The notes: generated by a model from the sequence alone, not told the origin. Shown: positions 31,195 to 39,829, numbered from the stretch's first letter. The stretch: 64,000 nt of DNA from Marinomonas gallaica (GCF_001639745.1 NZ_LTAX01000001.1:186001-250000), one strand, 5' to 3'. Made by a program: numbers and translations.

Positions 31195-31744
31195 CGCGGG
31201 ATCCCCTTATATACAGTCTGTGGGCACGCACACGTCACAACGGCTACCCAGGATATCAACTAAGCGCTCTGTCAGAAGAGCCACTAATAGTCTCTGAAGA
31301 TATTTAAGGTTTAGCATAGTCTGACGACTACTCAAGTAAGATGTTGACTGTTTTACAAAAATAAATCTTTGGTAAAACAAAGTGATAAAACTTTAACTGT
31401 CTGATAAATAAGCGTTTCAAATGAGGATAATGTACATTAGGAATGTATTTACTAAGAGATCAATAAAATCCCACTCATCGTTTTCCTAAAGACAATAAAA
31501 AAGCGTGTCGTCAAGCTTACACCCTTCCCTAACGAGCAACCTTTGTAGTAATTTAACGAAAATAAAGTAGCAATCAGAAAGACTTAAGCCGCCTTATTTA
31601 AACGGCAAGAGGAATACATTTTGCATCTTTTCAAGACAGCGTAACTATCAAGGTACGGCGAACATCGTTCTATTTGTCACAATTATTAGTCAATATGTTC
31701 GTCAGCAAATTTCAACACCAACATGTCATCATCAAGGTGGTTTA
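31195..31744. promoter_or_regulatory. Divergent control region between prkA and the fusion gene
   Basis: A 550-base AT-rich stretch with no open frame worth calling. It holds an inverted repeat TGTTTTAC-N15-GTAAAACA (31349-31379), perfect over 8 bases per arm, which could be an operator or RNA hairpin. A TTGACT at 31345 overlaps the left arm but no matching -10 is seen. I searched by eye for a sigma-54 site for prkA and found none convincing. The plus-strand gene has AAGGTGG four bases before its ATG. Confidence 0.45.
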
Positions 31745-34366
31745 ATGGATTTATCGAATTATGTGAGTGCACTTCCTTTTGCAGAGAAGGCCTCTAAACA
31801 AGTCATTCAAACCCTAAATGAGCTTGTCCAACTGAAGGAGTTACATGCGGGTGATATGCTGGCTCAGCAATTTGAGGTGGGACACTCTCTTTATTTTTTA
31901 ATGTCGGGTGAAATTTCAATTTCCATTCCTCTTCAAGAGTCAGGCAAGTCCTATCATGTAGGTCTCATCAACCAAGAATTTGCACCTATCGGCTGGTCAG
32001 CTTTTCGCCAACCGTCTCGCTACGCAACCAGCTTTCAGGCAACAAAAGCCTGTAAATTGATTAGTTGGCCTATCGCAGAATTACAAAAAATATTGGATTC
32101 TGATACGGAATTTTCAGACCACTTTTTAACATTTCTGTACTGCGAATCTCTACCTGTTCTAACTTCAATTCAAAATCAGACACGCCCTTTTTTCTCCAAT
32201 GAATCGTTGGCATTTGAAGAAACACGACCTCTAATTAACCCAGAACTACAACAGCAACCGATCAAACAGTCCGTTGCTTTTTTATCTGACACCGCCTTCT
32301 GCGAAGGCTTCACCCAAAATGAAATACATGCGATCGCAAAAAAATCTCATATTATTTTAGCGCATCAGGGAGACATCCTTTCACAACAAGACCAGCCTGA
32401 AGATGGCCTGTATTTACTTGTCCAAGGAAAAGCCGTTGTCAGCTATCAGACCGAAGCTGGCGACATCATCACCACTCGAACCATTTCTCGAACAGGAACC
32501 GTATTAGCTTGGTGCACTAATCCTTCGGGCCAACGCAATCGCGCCACGATTATCAGCTCTCGTGATTCAACGGTGCTGTATGTTAGCCGTGACGATTTAC
32601 TCGAATTGTTTGAACAAACTCCGAAGCTAGGCATCAAATATTGGTACCGCTTAATTTGGTTGATCGGTACTCATCTGGTTTCTGCACGCATGCGCTACTT
32701 ATCGCAAATCGCTGGAGATGAAGTCTTAGCGGTCAACAGCATGATTGAGCAAAATGCAGCCGTGTTACCCGTCAGCTCACCCCTTTACAAGGTGGGCTCA
32801 CTGTTAAAGAACACCGTAACAACGGATGAAGCCTTTGGTGTTTTGTACCGCTGTCTTCATTACGGGACGCGTATTGAACGAACGGTAGCGGGTATGAGCC
32901 TAGATATTCTCAAAGACCTTCAGCGTGAGAATGCCTTCTACAATAAATTGGCTCACATTTACGATAGCGTTAATACTCTCCCTGAAGAACAAAACGATAC
33001 CGATGTGCGCCGTTTTGCGACCGAACAATTTAAACAAGCCTTTAAACAAGTCCCGTACATTATCAAAGGCATGGAAAACTTGCCTAAAAAACAAGGCTGC
33101 CTGTTTATCTATAATCATTTATTAGGTTCGGGGAGCACTCAGTTAGCAAATGGTTTCCGCTACTCACTAGATGCGCAGTTCATTAGCTCCATGGTAATTT
33201 ATAAACAGTACGGCACCGCAGCGCAGCGCGTTGTCCGTCGTAGTAAGGAATTTGAATACTGGCGCGATGCGTATTACGAGCGGTTTGGAAATATTTTTGT
33301 GGATAGCTGGGGAGCGCTGACACCTGGCACCGATGTTTACGATAATTTTATTGCGGATGGTCAAGCGACGCTGCGCTCTGATACGCCTTTGTTGATTTCT
33401 CCAGAAGGCAAGAGCTTCGCAACGGATCAGTCTCCAGGTGAATTACTGCCTTATGTCTTTGAACTTGCGGGCTCTCTTCCCGAGGATGAGGAACCCTGGA
33501 TTGTTCCAATTGCGGTCGCAAACTTTGATAAACGCGCGGATCATAATATCTACACAGTTGTAATCAAGCCTGCTTTTCGCATTTCGGAGCGAGTCGATAT
33601 TCATGACAAAGTCGCGTTGAAACAGTTTTTAGCAGACTACCAAGAAGAGTTTCGTAAAGTGGTCATTGAAGCTCAAGAGCTGGCTCAAGAAATCAAGAAG
33701 CATCCAATACTAAGCCGCCGCGAAGGCTGTATTTCAAACGTAAGGAGCGTTAATCAGATCGACGTAGAATTTGAGTCTGATGTTCGAGAATTGGAGTTCC
33801 GGTCTGCTCATCGACGTTTTGAGAAACGCCCTGTGGCTTTTTATGGCAGCTCTACCATTAAGTTTTGGTCTGACTACGACGCACCATTTGATAGCAATGA
33901 AACCGTTAACTTAGGCTTTAATGGTGCAACCATTGATGCATGCGTCTATTACTTTGAACGCATTATTTTACCCTACCAACCACGTTCTCTAGTGCTATAT
34001 GCCGGTGACAATGACATTGGTAACAAGCATAGCAGTAATAAGGTTATAGACCGTTACGTCAGTCTACTGGAAAAAGTGGATCGTCATTTACCGGGAATTC
34101 CCGTTACTATTTTAGGGGTAAAACTTAGCCCAACCCGCTTAGCGATGAGCAGCACTGTTGAAAACACGAATAAGATGCTGAAACAACTGGCACGAACTCG
34201 ACCTAATACGCTTTACGTAGATACTAATAACGTTATTTTAGACAAACAGGGCAACGTAGATGAAAGTTTATTTGAGGGTGACCGACTGCATTTAAATCGC
34301 AAAGGGTATCAAAAACTCAGCGCTGAACTAGCGCAATTCAAAGCACATATTTTTGATCAAAACTAG
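31745..34366 (+). CDS. Fusion: two cNMP-binding-like domains, acyltransferase-like domain, SGNH hydrolase
   Basis: An 873-residue protein with four recognisable parts. Two cyclic-nucleotide-binding-like domains lie at about 15-130 (YFLMSGEISISIPLQ, SRYATSFQA) and 185-300 (GLYLLVQGKAVVSYQ, NRATIISS). Both lack the glutamate normally found in the phosphate-binding cassette, so ligand binding is uncertain. An acyltransferase-like region follows at about 440-620 (IYNHLLGSGST and SPEGKSFATDQ); its first motif lacks the aspartate of the HX4D pair. The C-terminal 180 residues form an SGNH hydrolase: AFYGSSTIKFW (serine), NLGFNGATI, YAGDNDIGN and GDRLHLNRKGY (Asp and His). No signal peptide or membrane helix. 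Divergent from prkA-yeaH-spoVR. Confidence 0.82.
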   Translation: MDLSNYVSALPFAEKASKQVIQTLNELVQLKELHAGDMLAQQFEVGHSLYFLMSGEISISIPLQESGKSYHVGLINQEFAPIGWSAFRQPSRYATSFQATKACKLISWPIAELQKILDSDTEFSDHFLTFLYCESLPVLTSIQNQTRPFFSNESLAFEETRPLINPELQQQPIKQSVAFLSDTAFCEGFTQNEIHAIAKKSHIILAHQGDILSQQDQPEDGLYLLVQGKAVVSYQTEAGDIITTRTISRTGTVLAWCTNPSGQRNRATIISSRDSTVLYVSRDDLLELFEQTPKLGIKYWYRLIWLIGTHLVSARMRYLSQIAGDEVLAVNSMIEQNAAVLPVSSPLYKVGSLLKNTVTTDEAFGVLYRCLHYGTRIERTVAGMSLDILKDLQRENAFYNKLAHIYDSVNTLPEEQNDTDVRRFATEQFKQAFKQVPYIIKGMENLPKKQGCLFIYNHLLGSGSTQLANGFRYSLDAQFISSMVIYKQYGTAAQRVVRRSKEFEYWRDAYYERFGNIFVDSWGALTPGTDVYDNFIADGQATLRSDTPLLISPEGKSFATDQSPGELLPYVFELAGSLPEDEEPWIVPIAVANFDKRADHNIYTVVIKPAFRISERVDIHDKVALKQFLADYQEEFRKVVIEAQELAQEIKKHPILSRREGCISNVRSVNQIDVEFESDVRELEFRSAHRRFEKRPVAFYGSSTIKFWSDYDAPFDSNETVNLGFNGATIDACVYYFERIILPYQPRSLVLYAGDNDIGNKHSSNKVIDRYVSLLEKVDRHLPGIPVTILGVKLSPTRLAMSSTVENTNKMLKQLARTRPNTLYVDTNNVILDKQGNVDESLFEGDRLHLNRKGYQKLSAELAQFKAHIFDQN

Positions 34367-34383
34367 CATTTTCCAACGTATAG

Positions 34384-34415
34384 AAAGGACGTATTGGAAT
34401 GCCAATACGTCCTTT
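34384..34415. terminator. Strong hairpin after the fusion gene
   Basis: A perfect 14-bp stem (AAAGGACGTATTGG/CCAATACGTCCTTT) with an AATG loop, 17 bases after the stop codon. It has only TTT before an A on the plus strand, so it is a weak intrinsic terminator or a 3' stabiliser. Confidence 0.6.
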
Positions 34416-34631
34416 ATAAACCTTCTAGAAGAGCAAAACTCGCTAATTAAACATAATCGTAATCAATGATAGTACACCACTGAAACAGTCCGTTATTTAC
34501 GCGCTAGAAACTCCCCAATAAAAGCGAATAAAAATACTCAAACAATAGCAATTCACCGTTGACTAACTCAGTAAAAACCTTCAGCATAATCCCCATCAAT
34601 ATTTATAGTATGAACAATTTTAAATGACTCA
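34416..34631 (+). other. Intergenic sequence with a possible dapA promoter at 34580-34609
   Basis: About 215 AT-rich bases with no gene. The best promoter candidate is TTCAGC (34580-34585), an 18-base spacer and TATAGT (34604-34609), which would start transcription near 34616, just before the structured leader. The -35 matches only three of six positions. A TTGACT at 34560 has no -10 at a normal distance. Confidence 0.35.
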
Positions 34632-34765
34632 GGTTACAATCACTTCTAAACACAACGGCGATAAACGTAAGGGTAAGAAACCTTGCGACGCTGACGTGTG
34701 GATGTAATCTAATAAAATCCCCGGCAGCATGTTTGCCGACGGGATACCTTCAAGCCAACATGCTG
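34632..34765 (+). ncRNA. Candidate structured leader (cis-regulatory RNA) of dapA
   Basis: A nested stem can be drawn by eye at 34632-34709. Its outer helix is GGTTACA/TGTAATC (7 bp, one wobble). Inside are a 4-bp ACAC/GTGT helix, a 5-bp CGGCG/CGCTG helix and a 7-bp CGTAAGG/CCTTGCG helix capped by an 8-base loop. Downstream, a hairpin at 34717-34745 (ATCCC-CGGCA/TGCCG-GGGAT) shares bases with an alternative helix, CAGCATGTT (34725-34733) with AACATGCTG (34757-34765); the two exclude each other. That arrangement is typical of switches and attenuators. It does not fit the lysine riboswitch pattern I know. The dapA ribosome-binding site follows 16 bases later. Confidence 0.5.
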
Positions 34766-34790
34766 TTTACACAATAAATGAGGTAACAGT

Positions 34791-35663
34791 ATGTTTCACG
34801 GTGCAATCACTGCTTTAATCACGCCCTTTTCTAATAATCAGCTTGATGAAGATGCGTTACGTCGCATGGTTCGCTGGCAAATTGACTCTGGCATTAATGG
34901 CTTAGTACCTGTTGGCACAACAGGCGAAAGCCCTACCCTGAGTGAAGCAGAGCATAAACGTGTCGTTGAAATAACCGTAGAAGAAACCAATAAAGCCGTC
35001 CCAGTTATTGCTGGAGCAGGCTCAAACAACCCAATTGAAGCGGTTGAATATTCGAACTTTGCGACACAAGCAGGAGCCGATGCAACCTTACATGTTGCTG
35101 GCTATTATAACCGCCCTAATCAGCGCGGTTTATTTGCTCACTACGAACATGTTCACAACAACACTGAATTGCCCATTATTTTGTACAATATTCCTCCTCG
35201 CTCAGTGGTTGGTTTAGAGGTCGCAACCTTAGCAGAGTTGGCGAAATTAGAGCGTATCGTCGGGGTTAAAGATGCAACAGGGGATCTAACACGCCCGATT
35301 CGAGAACGCGCGTTAATTAACAAGCCTTTCAGTTTTTTAAGCGGCGATGATGTGACCTGTGTCGCCTACAATGTTGGAGGTGGCAACGGTTGTATTTCAG
35401 TAAGTGCCAACGTAGCACCAGCGCAAGTCGTTGAACTTCACCGTCTGTGCCGTGAAGGAAAGTTTGTCGAAGCTGCTGCCTTACAAGACAAACTGTTCGC
35501 GTTACATGCCTCACTTTTCTTAGAACCCAACCCTGCGGGAGCAAAATACGCCCTATCTTTACTAGGCCTTTGCTCAGAAGAAGCACGCTTTCCTATGATG
35601 CCACTTGAGCAAAGCAGTAAAGCCGCCATCCGTACTGCTATGCAACATTTAGACTTACTTTAA
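34791..35663 (+). CDS. dapA: 4-hydroxy-tetrahydrodipicolinate synthase
   Basis: A 290-residue DapA, first enzyme of the lysine and diaminopimelate branch, condensing pyruvate with aspartate semialdehyde. The Schiff-base lysine is K160 in GVKDATGD, Y132 lies in LYNIPPRSVVGL, and VPVGTTGESPTLS and SGDDVT are further landmarks (E. coli K161 and Y133, 292 residues). The ATG follows TGAGGTAACAGT. It is monocistronic: a structured leader lies upstream and a terminator immediately downstream. In many pseudomonads bamC and purC follow dapA; they do not here. Confidence 0.97.
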   Translation: MFHGAITALITPFSNNQLDEDALRRMVRWQIDSGINGLVPVGTTGESPTLSEAEHKRVVEITVEETNKAVPVIAGAGSNNPIEAVEYSNFATQAGADATLHVAGYYNRPNQRGLFAHYEHVHNNTELPIILYNIPPRSVVGLEVATLAELAKLERIVGVKDATGDLTRPIRERALINKPFSFLSGDDVTCVAYNVGGGNGCISVSANVAPAQVVELHRLCREGKFVEAAALQDKLFALHASLFLEPNPAGAKYALSLLGLCSEEARFPMMPLEQSSKAAIRTAMQHLDLL

Positions 35664-35671
35664 CGATAAAA

Positions 35672-35699
35672 AAATAGGCAGCCAAGTGGCTGCCTATTT
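35672..35699. terminator. Bidirectional terminator between dapA and nadE
   Basis: A perfect 12-bp stem (AAATAGGCAGCC/GGCTGCCTATTT) with an AAGT loop. The minus strand ends in a run of seven T, best for nadE; the plus strand ends in TTT for dapA. Confidence 0.9.
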
Positions 35700-35726
35700 G
35701 TCTACACTTAATGGTTTCATCGAACG

Positions 35727-37364
35727 TTAATCGCCAATATGCCAACCGTTGGTCATTGGATAGCGGCGATCTCGACCAAAGCCACGCTCAGTAATTCGCA
35801 CCCCTGTTGGCGCTTGGCGTCGTTTGTATTCGTTCAAATCTACTAATCGCAAGACACGATAAACGGTTTCACGATCGAATTCATTTGACGCTAAAATCGC
35901 CTCTGCACTCATGTCCTGCTCAATGTACTTATGTAAAATTTCATCCAGTACATCGTAGCTAGGCAGCGAGTCCTCATCAATTTGATCGGGTGCTAATTCG
36001 GCGCTTGGCGGGCGTGTAATAACACGCTCGGGAATCACATACCCTAACGAATTACGGTAACGACAAAGACGAAACACTAACGTTTTGAAGACGTCTTTCA
36101 GTACCGAATAGCCGCCCACCATATCGCCGTATAAGGTGGCATAGCCAACGGCCATTTCGCTCTTATTACCCGTGGTTAACACCATATAACCTTTCTTATT
36201 CGAGATGGCCATCAGTGTTACACCACGCGTACGAGCTTGTAAATTCTCTTCCGTCGTATCACGTGCGTACCCCTCAAACTCCGGTGCTAACGTGTCCATA
36301 AAAGCGGCTACCATGGGTTCGATAGGCAATACGCTATACTCCACTCCCAGCAATTTGGCTTCTTCCTGTGCATCTTCAAGACTCATAGAAGATGTGTAGG
36401 TATAGGGCATCATAACCGCCTGTACGCGATCCGCACCGATGGCGTCTACCGCTACAGCTAGTGACAAAGCCGAGTCAATACCGCCACTCAAACCTAAAAC
36501 AATGCCTTTGAAGCGATTCTTTTCTATGTATTCACGCAGCCCTGTTACCATCGCTTGATAAACACTGGCTTCAACATCAAGCGTTGATGCGATGTCGCCT
36601 CGGATCGGCTCTAAACGTGGCTGGCGGTCTTCCGCAATAGTGAAGTCGACACAATACAAACCAGTTTCATACCAAGGGGCCTGTCTTACTTTGACACCTT
36701 GTGCGTCAACCACAAAGGAACCACCTTCATAGACCAACTCATCTTGTGCGCCCATGTAATTCACATACACAATTGGCAACTGGTTTTCACTGGCACGGCG
36801 ATGAAGCAACTGTTCACGCACGCCCATCTTCTCGATATGGAAAGGCGAGGCATTCAGATTCAATATCAGCTCAGCACCGGCCTCTTTCGCTTGTGCAATA
36901 GGTTCTGGATGCCAAATATCTTCACAAATGCTTAGGCCGACTTTGATGCCTTTGATCCCCACAATACAAGCCGTATTACCCGCTTGAAAGTAGCGCTTAT
37001 CATCAAATACTTGGAAATTAGGCAGTTTCTGCTTGCAGTACTCACCTAATATTTGGCCTTGATAAAATACACCAGCACAGTTAAATAGCTCACCGTCAAT
37101 GTCCCTCGGGTAACCTACCACAACATAGATGTCATGAACTTGCTCTAAAATTTGTGCCAATGCAGCTTCGATGCGTGGCCTAAGGCTTGGACGTAGCAGT
37201 AAATCCTCTGGTGGATAACCTGTTAAGGTTAATTCGGGAAAGACAATCACATCTGCATTTTGCTCGTCTCGTGCGATAAGAGACTGTGCAATTACAGATT
37301 CCGTGTTATTTTTAATGTCGCCAACCAGCATATCCAGTTGGGCCATGGCTACTCGAATGGTCAT
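35727..37364 (-). CDS. nadE: Glutamine-dependent NAD+ synthetase
   Basis: A 545-residue two-domain enzyme making NAD from deamido-NAD. The N-terminal nitrilase-type glutaminase (about 1-260) has the triad in VFPELTLTGYPPEDLL (Glu), YCKQKLPNF (Lys) and GLSICEDIWHPE (Cys). The C-terminal synthetase has the PP-loop GLSGGIDSALSLAVA (about 293-307), TTGNKSEMAVGY and a long conserved tail. The long glutamine-using form contrasts with the short ammonia-using NadE of E. coli. A TATAAT on the minus strand (37393-37398) may be its -10. It diverges from the PP0621-type gene. Confidence 0.97.
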   Translation of the reverse strand: MTIRVAMAQLDMLVGDIKNNTESVIAQSLIARDEQNADVIVFPELTLTGYPPEDLLLRPSLRPRIEAALAQILEQVHDIYVVVGYPRDIDGELFNCAGVFYQGQILGEYCKQKLPNFQVFDDKRYFQAGNTACIVGIKGIKVGLSICEDIWHPEPIAQAKEAGAELILNLNASPFHIEKMGVREQLLHRRASENQLPIVYVNYMGAQDELVYEGGSFVVDAQGVKVRQAPWYETGLYCVDFTIAEDRQPRLEPIRGDIASTLDVEASVYQAMVTGLREYIEKNRFKGIVLGLSGGIDSALSLAVAVDAIGADRVQAVMMPYTYTSSMSLEDAQEEAKLLGVEYSVLPIEPMVAAFMDTLAPEFEGYARDTTEENLQARTRGVTLMAISNKKGYMVLTTGNKSEMAVGYATLYGDMVGGYSVLKDVFKTLVFRLCRYRNSLGYVIPERVITRPPSAELAPDQIDEDSLPSYDVLDEILHKYIEQDMSAEAILASNEFDRETVYRVLRLVDLNEYKRRQAPTGVRITERGFGRDRRYPMTNGWHIGD

Positions 37365-37440
37365 TTCGTTGCTATCTCAGACGCTCTGTTAGATTATATG
37401 AGTGTTATTGTCGTGGAATTACAAGGCGAAGGTAAAGAGC

Positions 37441-37686
37441 ATGATTGTACGTTTATTATTTTTTATTCTGGTTTTTGCTATTGGCTGGGTGATTTATCGA
37501 CAATTTGCCAAAGCAATCATGGCAAAATCGAAATCAGTCAAGAAAACTAAAGACACCAACCATGAAGAACCCATGGTGAAATGTTCGACCTGTGGCACCT
37601 TTGTTCCAAAGAGTCACGCGGTGTATGACCATAATCAAACACCGTTTTGCTCTGTTGAACATAAGCTCGAACACAAATCTCAATGA
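37441..37686 (+). CDS. PP0621 family small membrane protein
   Basis: An 81-residue protein. The ATG at 37441 follows AAGGTAAAGAGC. One membrane helix (VRLLFFILVFAIGWVIYRQF) is followed by a basic linker and a small metal-binding module, MVKCSTCGTFVPKSHAV then FCSVEHKLEH (CxxC ... C ... H). This layout fits the PP0621 family of pseudomonads, whose function is unknown. Its last 7 bases overlap the end of the PilX-like gene on the other strand. Confidence 0.85.
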   Translation: MIVRLLFFILVFAIGWVIYRQFAKAIMAKSKSVKKTKDTNHEEPMVKCSTCGTFVPKSHAVYDHNQTPFCSVEHKLEHKSQ

Positions 37687-38072
37687 TTCAAGACTAAGGT
37701 TGAATAGCGCCCGTCATCGTGTATCCACCAGCAACGTATGCGTTGCTGGTCTCGAGTCACACACCAACGCTCCACCGCCAAATGATTGACGCGCTGCTTT
37801 TGTAACCACACGTGACCCACAGACGTATTATTTTTAGTCCAATGACCACTTTCTGGTGAACAAAAATCACTGCACAGGCTCACTGAAGCTGACATAAAAG
37901 AGAGCAACACATAGCTTTCATGCCAAATCGTATTTTCACGAGACAATTTCTGTTGAGTTCGCCACAGCTCATTGCTTTGAAGACTGGTTTGATAGCGCAC
38001 CATCAACATTCCAAATACGATCACCAACATTAACACCGGTACTGACACCCATCCGCGATACACTTTGCTCAT
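37680..38072 (-). CDS. PilX-like minor pseudopilin
   Basis: A 130-residue protein with a type IV prepilin-like N-terminus: a short basic leader (MSKVYRG), then WVSVPVLMLVIVFGMLM. The residue at mature position 5 is proline, not glutamate; lack of the glutamate is usual for PilX and GspK-type tip pseudopilins. The rest has four cysteines and several tryptophans, with no match I know. Its ATG overlaps the PilW-type stop codon (TGATG), and GAGGGGGGAAC precedes it. Position as the last gene of a fimT-pilV-pilW-pilX-like set supports the call more than sequence does. Confidence 0.65.
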   Translation of the reverse strand: MSKVYRGWVSVPVLMLVIVFGMLMVRYQTSLQSNELWRTQQKLSRENTIWHESYVLLSFMSASVSLCSDFCSPESGHWTKNNTSVGHVWLQKQRVNHLAVERWCVTRDQQRIRCWWIHDDGRYSTLVLNH

Positions 38073-38971
38073 CAGCGTTCCCCCCTCACATTGATAAGCA
38101 ATTTGCCTACGCGACTGCAGACGCCATCGTATTGCCACGTATCGCCTCGTAAGGTGTCGTATGAAAACAACCTATCGGTTACCGTACAGTTCAACTGATA
38201 ATACTGATATTCAAGCAATAAACCGGCTAATTTACGAACGGGCATGACCCCATAGTCAACACGCACTTCATCCGCCACACCATCTTCGTCGTAATCGAGT
38301 ATGGGGTACACTCGCATACGCGAAACATTTGGTGAAAGCTCTAAAGCATTTCCGGATAAGGCTGGGCGACGCCACAGAGCATTGGCTCCTGATTTACCTT
38401 GTTTAATGAACCAATAAAATGGCATATCCCTGCTTACTAGCACACTATCCGTAAGTACTTGAGATGGTATCTGAACCTTAAAGTCAGATGCAGACATTGA
38501 CAGCACTTGCCCCTGCTCAATGTAAGAGCAGTTGCTGACCGACATCCAATCCCCCACGTTTAACCCATCACAGACATGGTCCACTTGTACTAACGAACCA
38601 GAGACAGAGCCATAACTTGCACAGGCACCGATATCACTCGCTTGAAGCCAATCAGACTCTGCATCCAAAGAGTAGTGGTTGAGCCTTATGGGTTTCAATG
38701 CACTAGAGCCAACTTCGACTTGAGACATACCCGCTAAACACCCATATCCACCTAGACGAGAAAACTGAGCTATAAACTGATCTTGAACAAAGGTTTCTAA
38801 CTCAGCAAGCTGAAGAACCTGCTGGCGGATCGTTAATTGGGCTTCAAATCGATGAATGGCAGGGAGTATTAACAGCATCAGGCCCATTAAAATAGCGATT
38901 GCTACAAGCACTTCCAATATCAGAAAACCTTGCTTAGCTCTTTTGCTATTGAGTGCTCCAGTCATTACCAT
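38072..38971 (-). CDS. PilW-like minor pseudopilin
   Basis: A 299-residue protein with a canonical prepilin cleavage site: KRAKQG cut before FLILEVLVAIAILMGLMLL, with phenylalanine at +1 and glutamate at +5. The large C-terminal part contains GYGCLAG and several cysteines, consistent with PilW of type IV pilus tips. It acts, by family knowledge, in the minor pilin complex that primes pilus assembly. Its start overlaps the PilV-like stop by 7 bases and its stop overlaps the next gene by one base. A second ATG two codons later is an equally possible start. Confidence 0.85.
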   Translation of the reverse strand: MVMTGALNSKRAKQGFLILEVLVAIAILMGLMLLILPAIHRFEAQLTIRQQVLQLAELETFVQDQFIAQFSRLGGYGCLAGMSQVEVGSSALKPIRLNHYSLDAESDWLQASDIGACASYGSVSGSLVQVDHVCDGLNVGDWMSVSNCSYIEQGQVLSMSASDFKVQIPSQVLTDSVLVSRDMPFYWFIKQGKSGANALWRRPALSGNALELSPNVSRMRVYPILDYDEDGVADEVRVDYGVMPVRKLAGLLLEYQYYQLNCTVTDRLFSYDTLRGDTWQYDGVCSRVGKLLINVRGER

Positions 38972-39264
38972 TGGTTCAACTCATAACTAAGTAAAGCACG
39001 AAGCTCCCCTGCGCGACACTGCTGACACAAAGGCCGATTGAAAGCGTTTTCAGAGATCGGAATATCTAATTCAAACAATTCTTTAGCCTGATACTGAAAG
39101 CGGTTTTTAGACGTATCTTCGTGTTCGTTTAACAATGTATGCAGCTGTTGATCAAGCTGTGCCTGTTGCCTTTGCGCTGCCGACAAAACGAATGCTACGC
39201 AGGCTGATACAATAAGCACTTCAAGCAACACCCAACCTCTTTGTTTTCTATGATTCAAAGGCAC
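38965..39264 (-). CDS. PilV-like minor pseudopilin (short)
   Basis: A 99-residue prepilin-like protein. The leader MPLNHRKQRG precedes WVLLEVLIVSACVAFVLSAA; glutamate is at +5 but the +1 residue is tryptophan, where phenylalanine is usual. The C-terminal region contains a CQQC pair and ends in NQW. At 99 residues it is shorter than typical PilV (about 150-185). It overlaps both neighbours (10 bases with fimT, 7 with the PilW-like gene), so the set is tightly coupled. PilV is inferred from order and the pilin motif. Confidence 0.7.
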   Translation of the reverse strand: MPLNHRKQRGWVLLEVLIVSACVAFVLSAAQRQQAQLDQQLHTLLNEHEDTSKNRFQYQAKELFELDIPISENAFNRPLCQQCRAGELRALLSYELNQW

Positions 39265-39755
39265 TTGCTTACCTCATAGCTTTGATCATCCAGATAAGCG
39301 CGACCACTTTGATTCATTAATAATCGCTGCGCCTGACTGTTTTCATTGCAAATGTAAAAAGAGCCATTTTGATAACTGGATAAGCCAGTTGGTAAAAATA
39401 AGATATAACGCCTTTGAGGAGGGAAACCTTGCCAGCGTATGCGAGTATTTTGCTGAAAGAAATGACGCTCAATCGTCGACGATGCAAAGCGCAGTGACGC
39501 TTGTTCAGACCAATTGCCATCACAATGCTCGCCACCACATAGGCGAACCTCTTTACCGGACTGGACAGATAAACTTCGAGCACGCTCGATAAGCGTTAAA
39601 AGCCCGTCGACTTCTTGTTGATTGGCCTGCCTTGCTAACCAGATATCAAAGAAGTTGGAGGAATCACTGTTTAGAAACGCAGACGATATGATTGAGATCA
39701 TCGCAATCACAATCAGTAGTTCTGGAAGAGAAAATCCATGGATAGAACAGCGCAA
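39255..39755 (-). CDS. FimT/GspH-type minor pseudopilin
   Basis: A 166-residue pseudopilin. The TTG start at 39755 is chosen because AAGGAG lies seven bases upstream and it leaves a short leader ending HG before FSLPELLIVIAMISIISSAF, the canonical prepilin motif (F+1, E+5). The frame is open to another TTG at 39779. The GspH/FimT domain follows, with LTLIERARSLSVQSGKEV and CGGEHCDGNW visible. It heads the four-gene set and probably shapes the pilus tip or contributes to DNA uptake, as FimT does elsewhere. Confidence 0.83.
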   Translation of the reverse strand: MRCSIHGFSLPELLIVIAMISIISSAFLNSDSSNFFDIWLARQANQQEVDGLLTLIERARSLSVQSGKEVRLCGGEHCDGNWSEQASLRFASSTIERHFFQQNTRIRWQGFPPQRRYILFLPTGLSSYQNGSFYICNENSQAQRLLMNQSGRAYLDDQSYEVSKCL

Positions 39756-39829
39756 GACACACTCCTTATGTCTAAGCAAGCCAGCATCCTTGCCAGCTTA
39801 TTGCATCATTTTATTGGGTAAAACCGAAA

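Noticed and set aside
31195-31744. Sigma-54 promoter for prkA, as used by E. coli yeaG
   Set aside because: No GG-N10-GC pair in a good consensus context was found on the minus strand.
34632-34765. Lysine or cyclic di-GMP riboswitch upstream of dapA
   Set aside because: The conserved core bases of both classes, as I know them, are not present; I report only a structured leader of unknown type.
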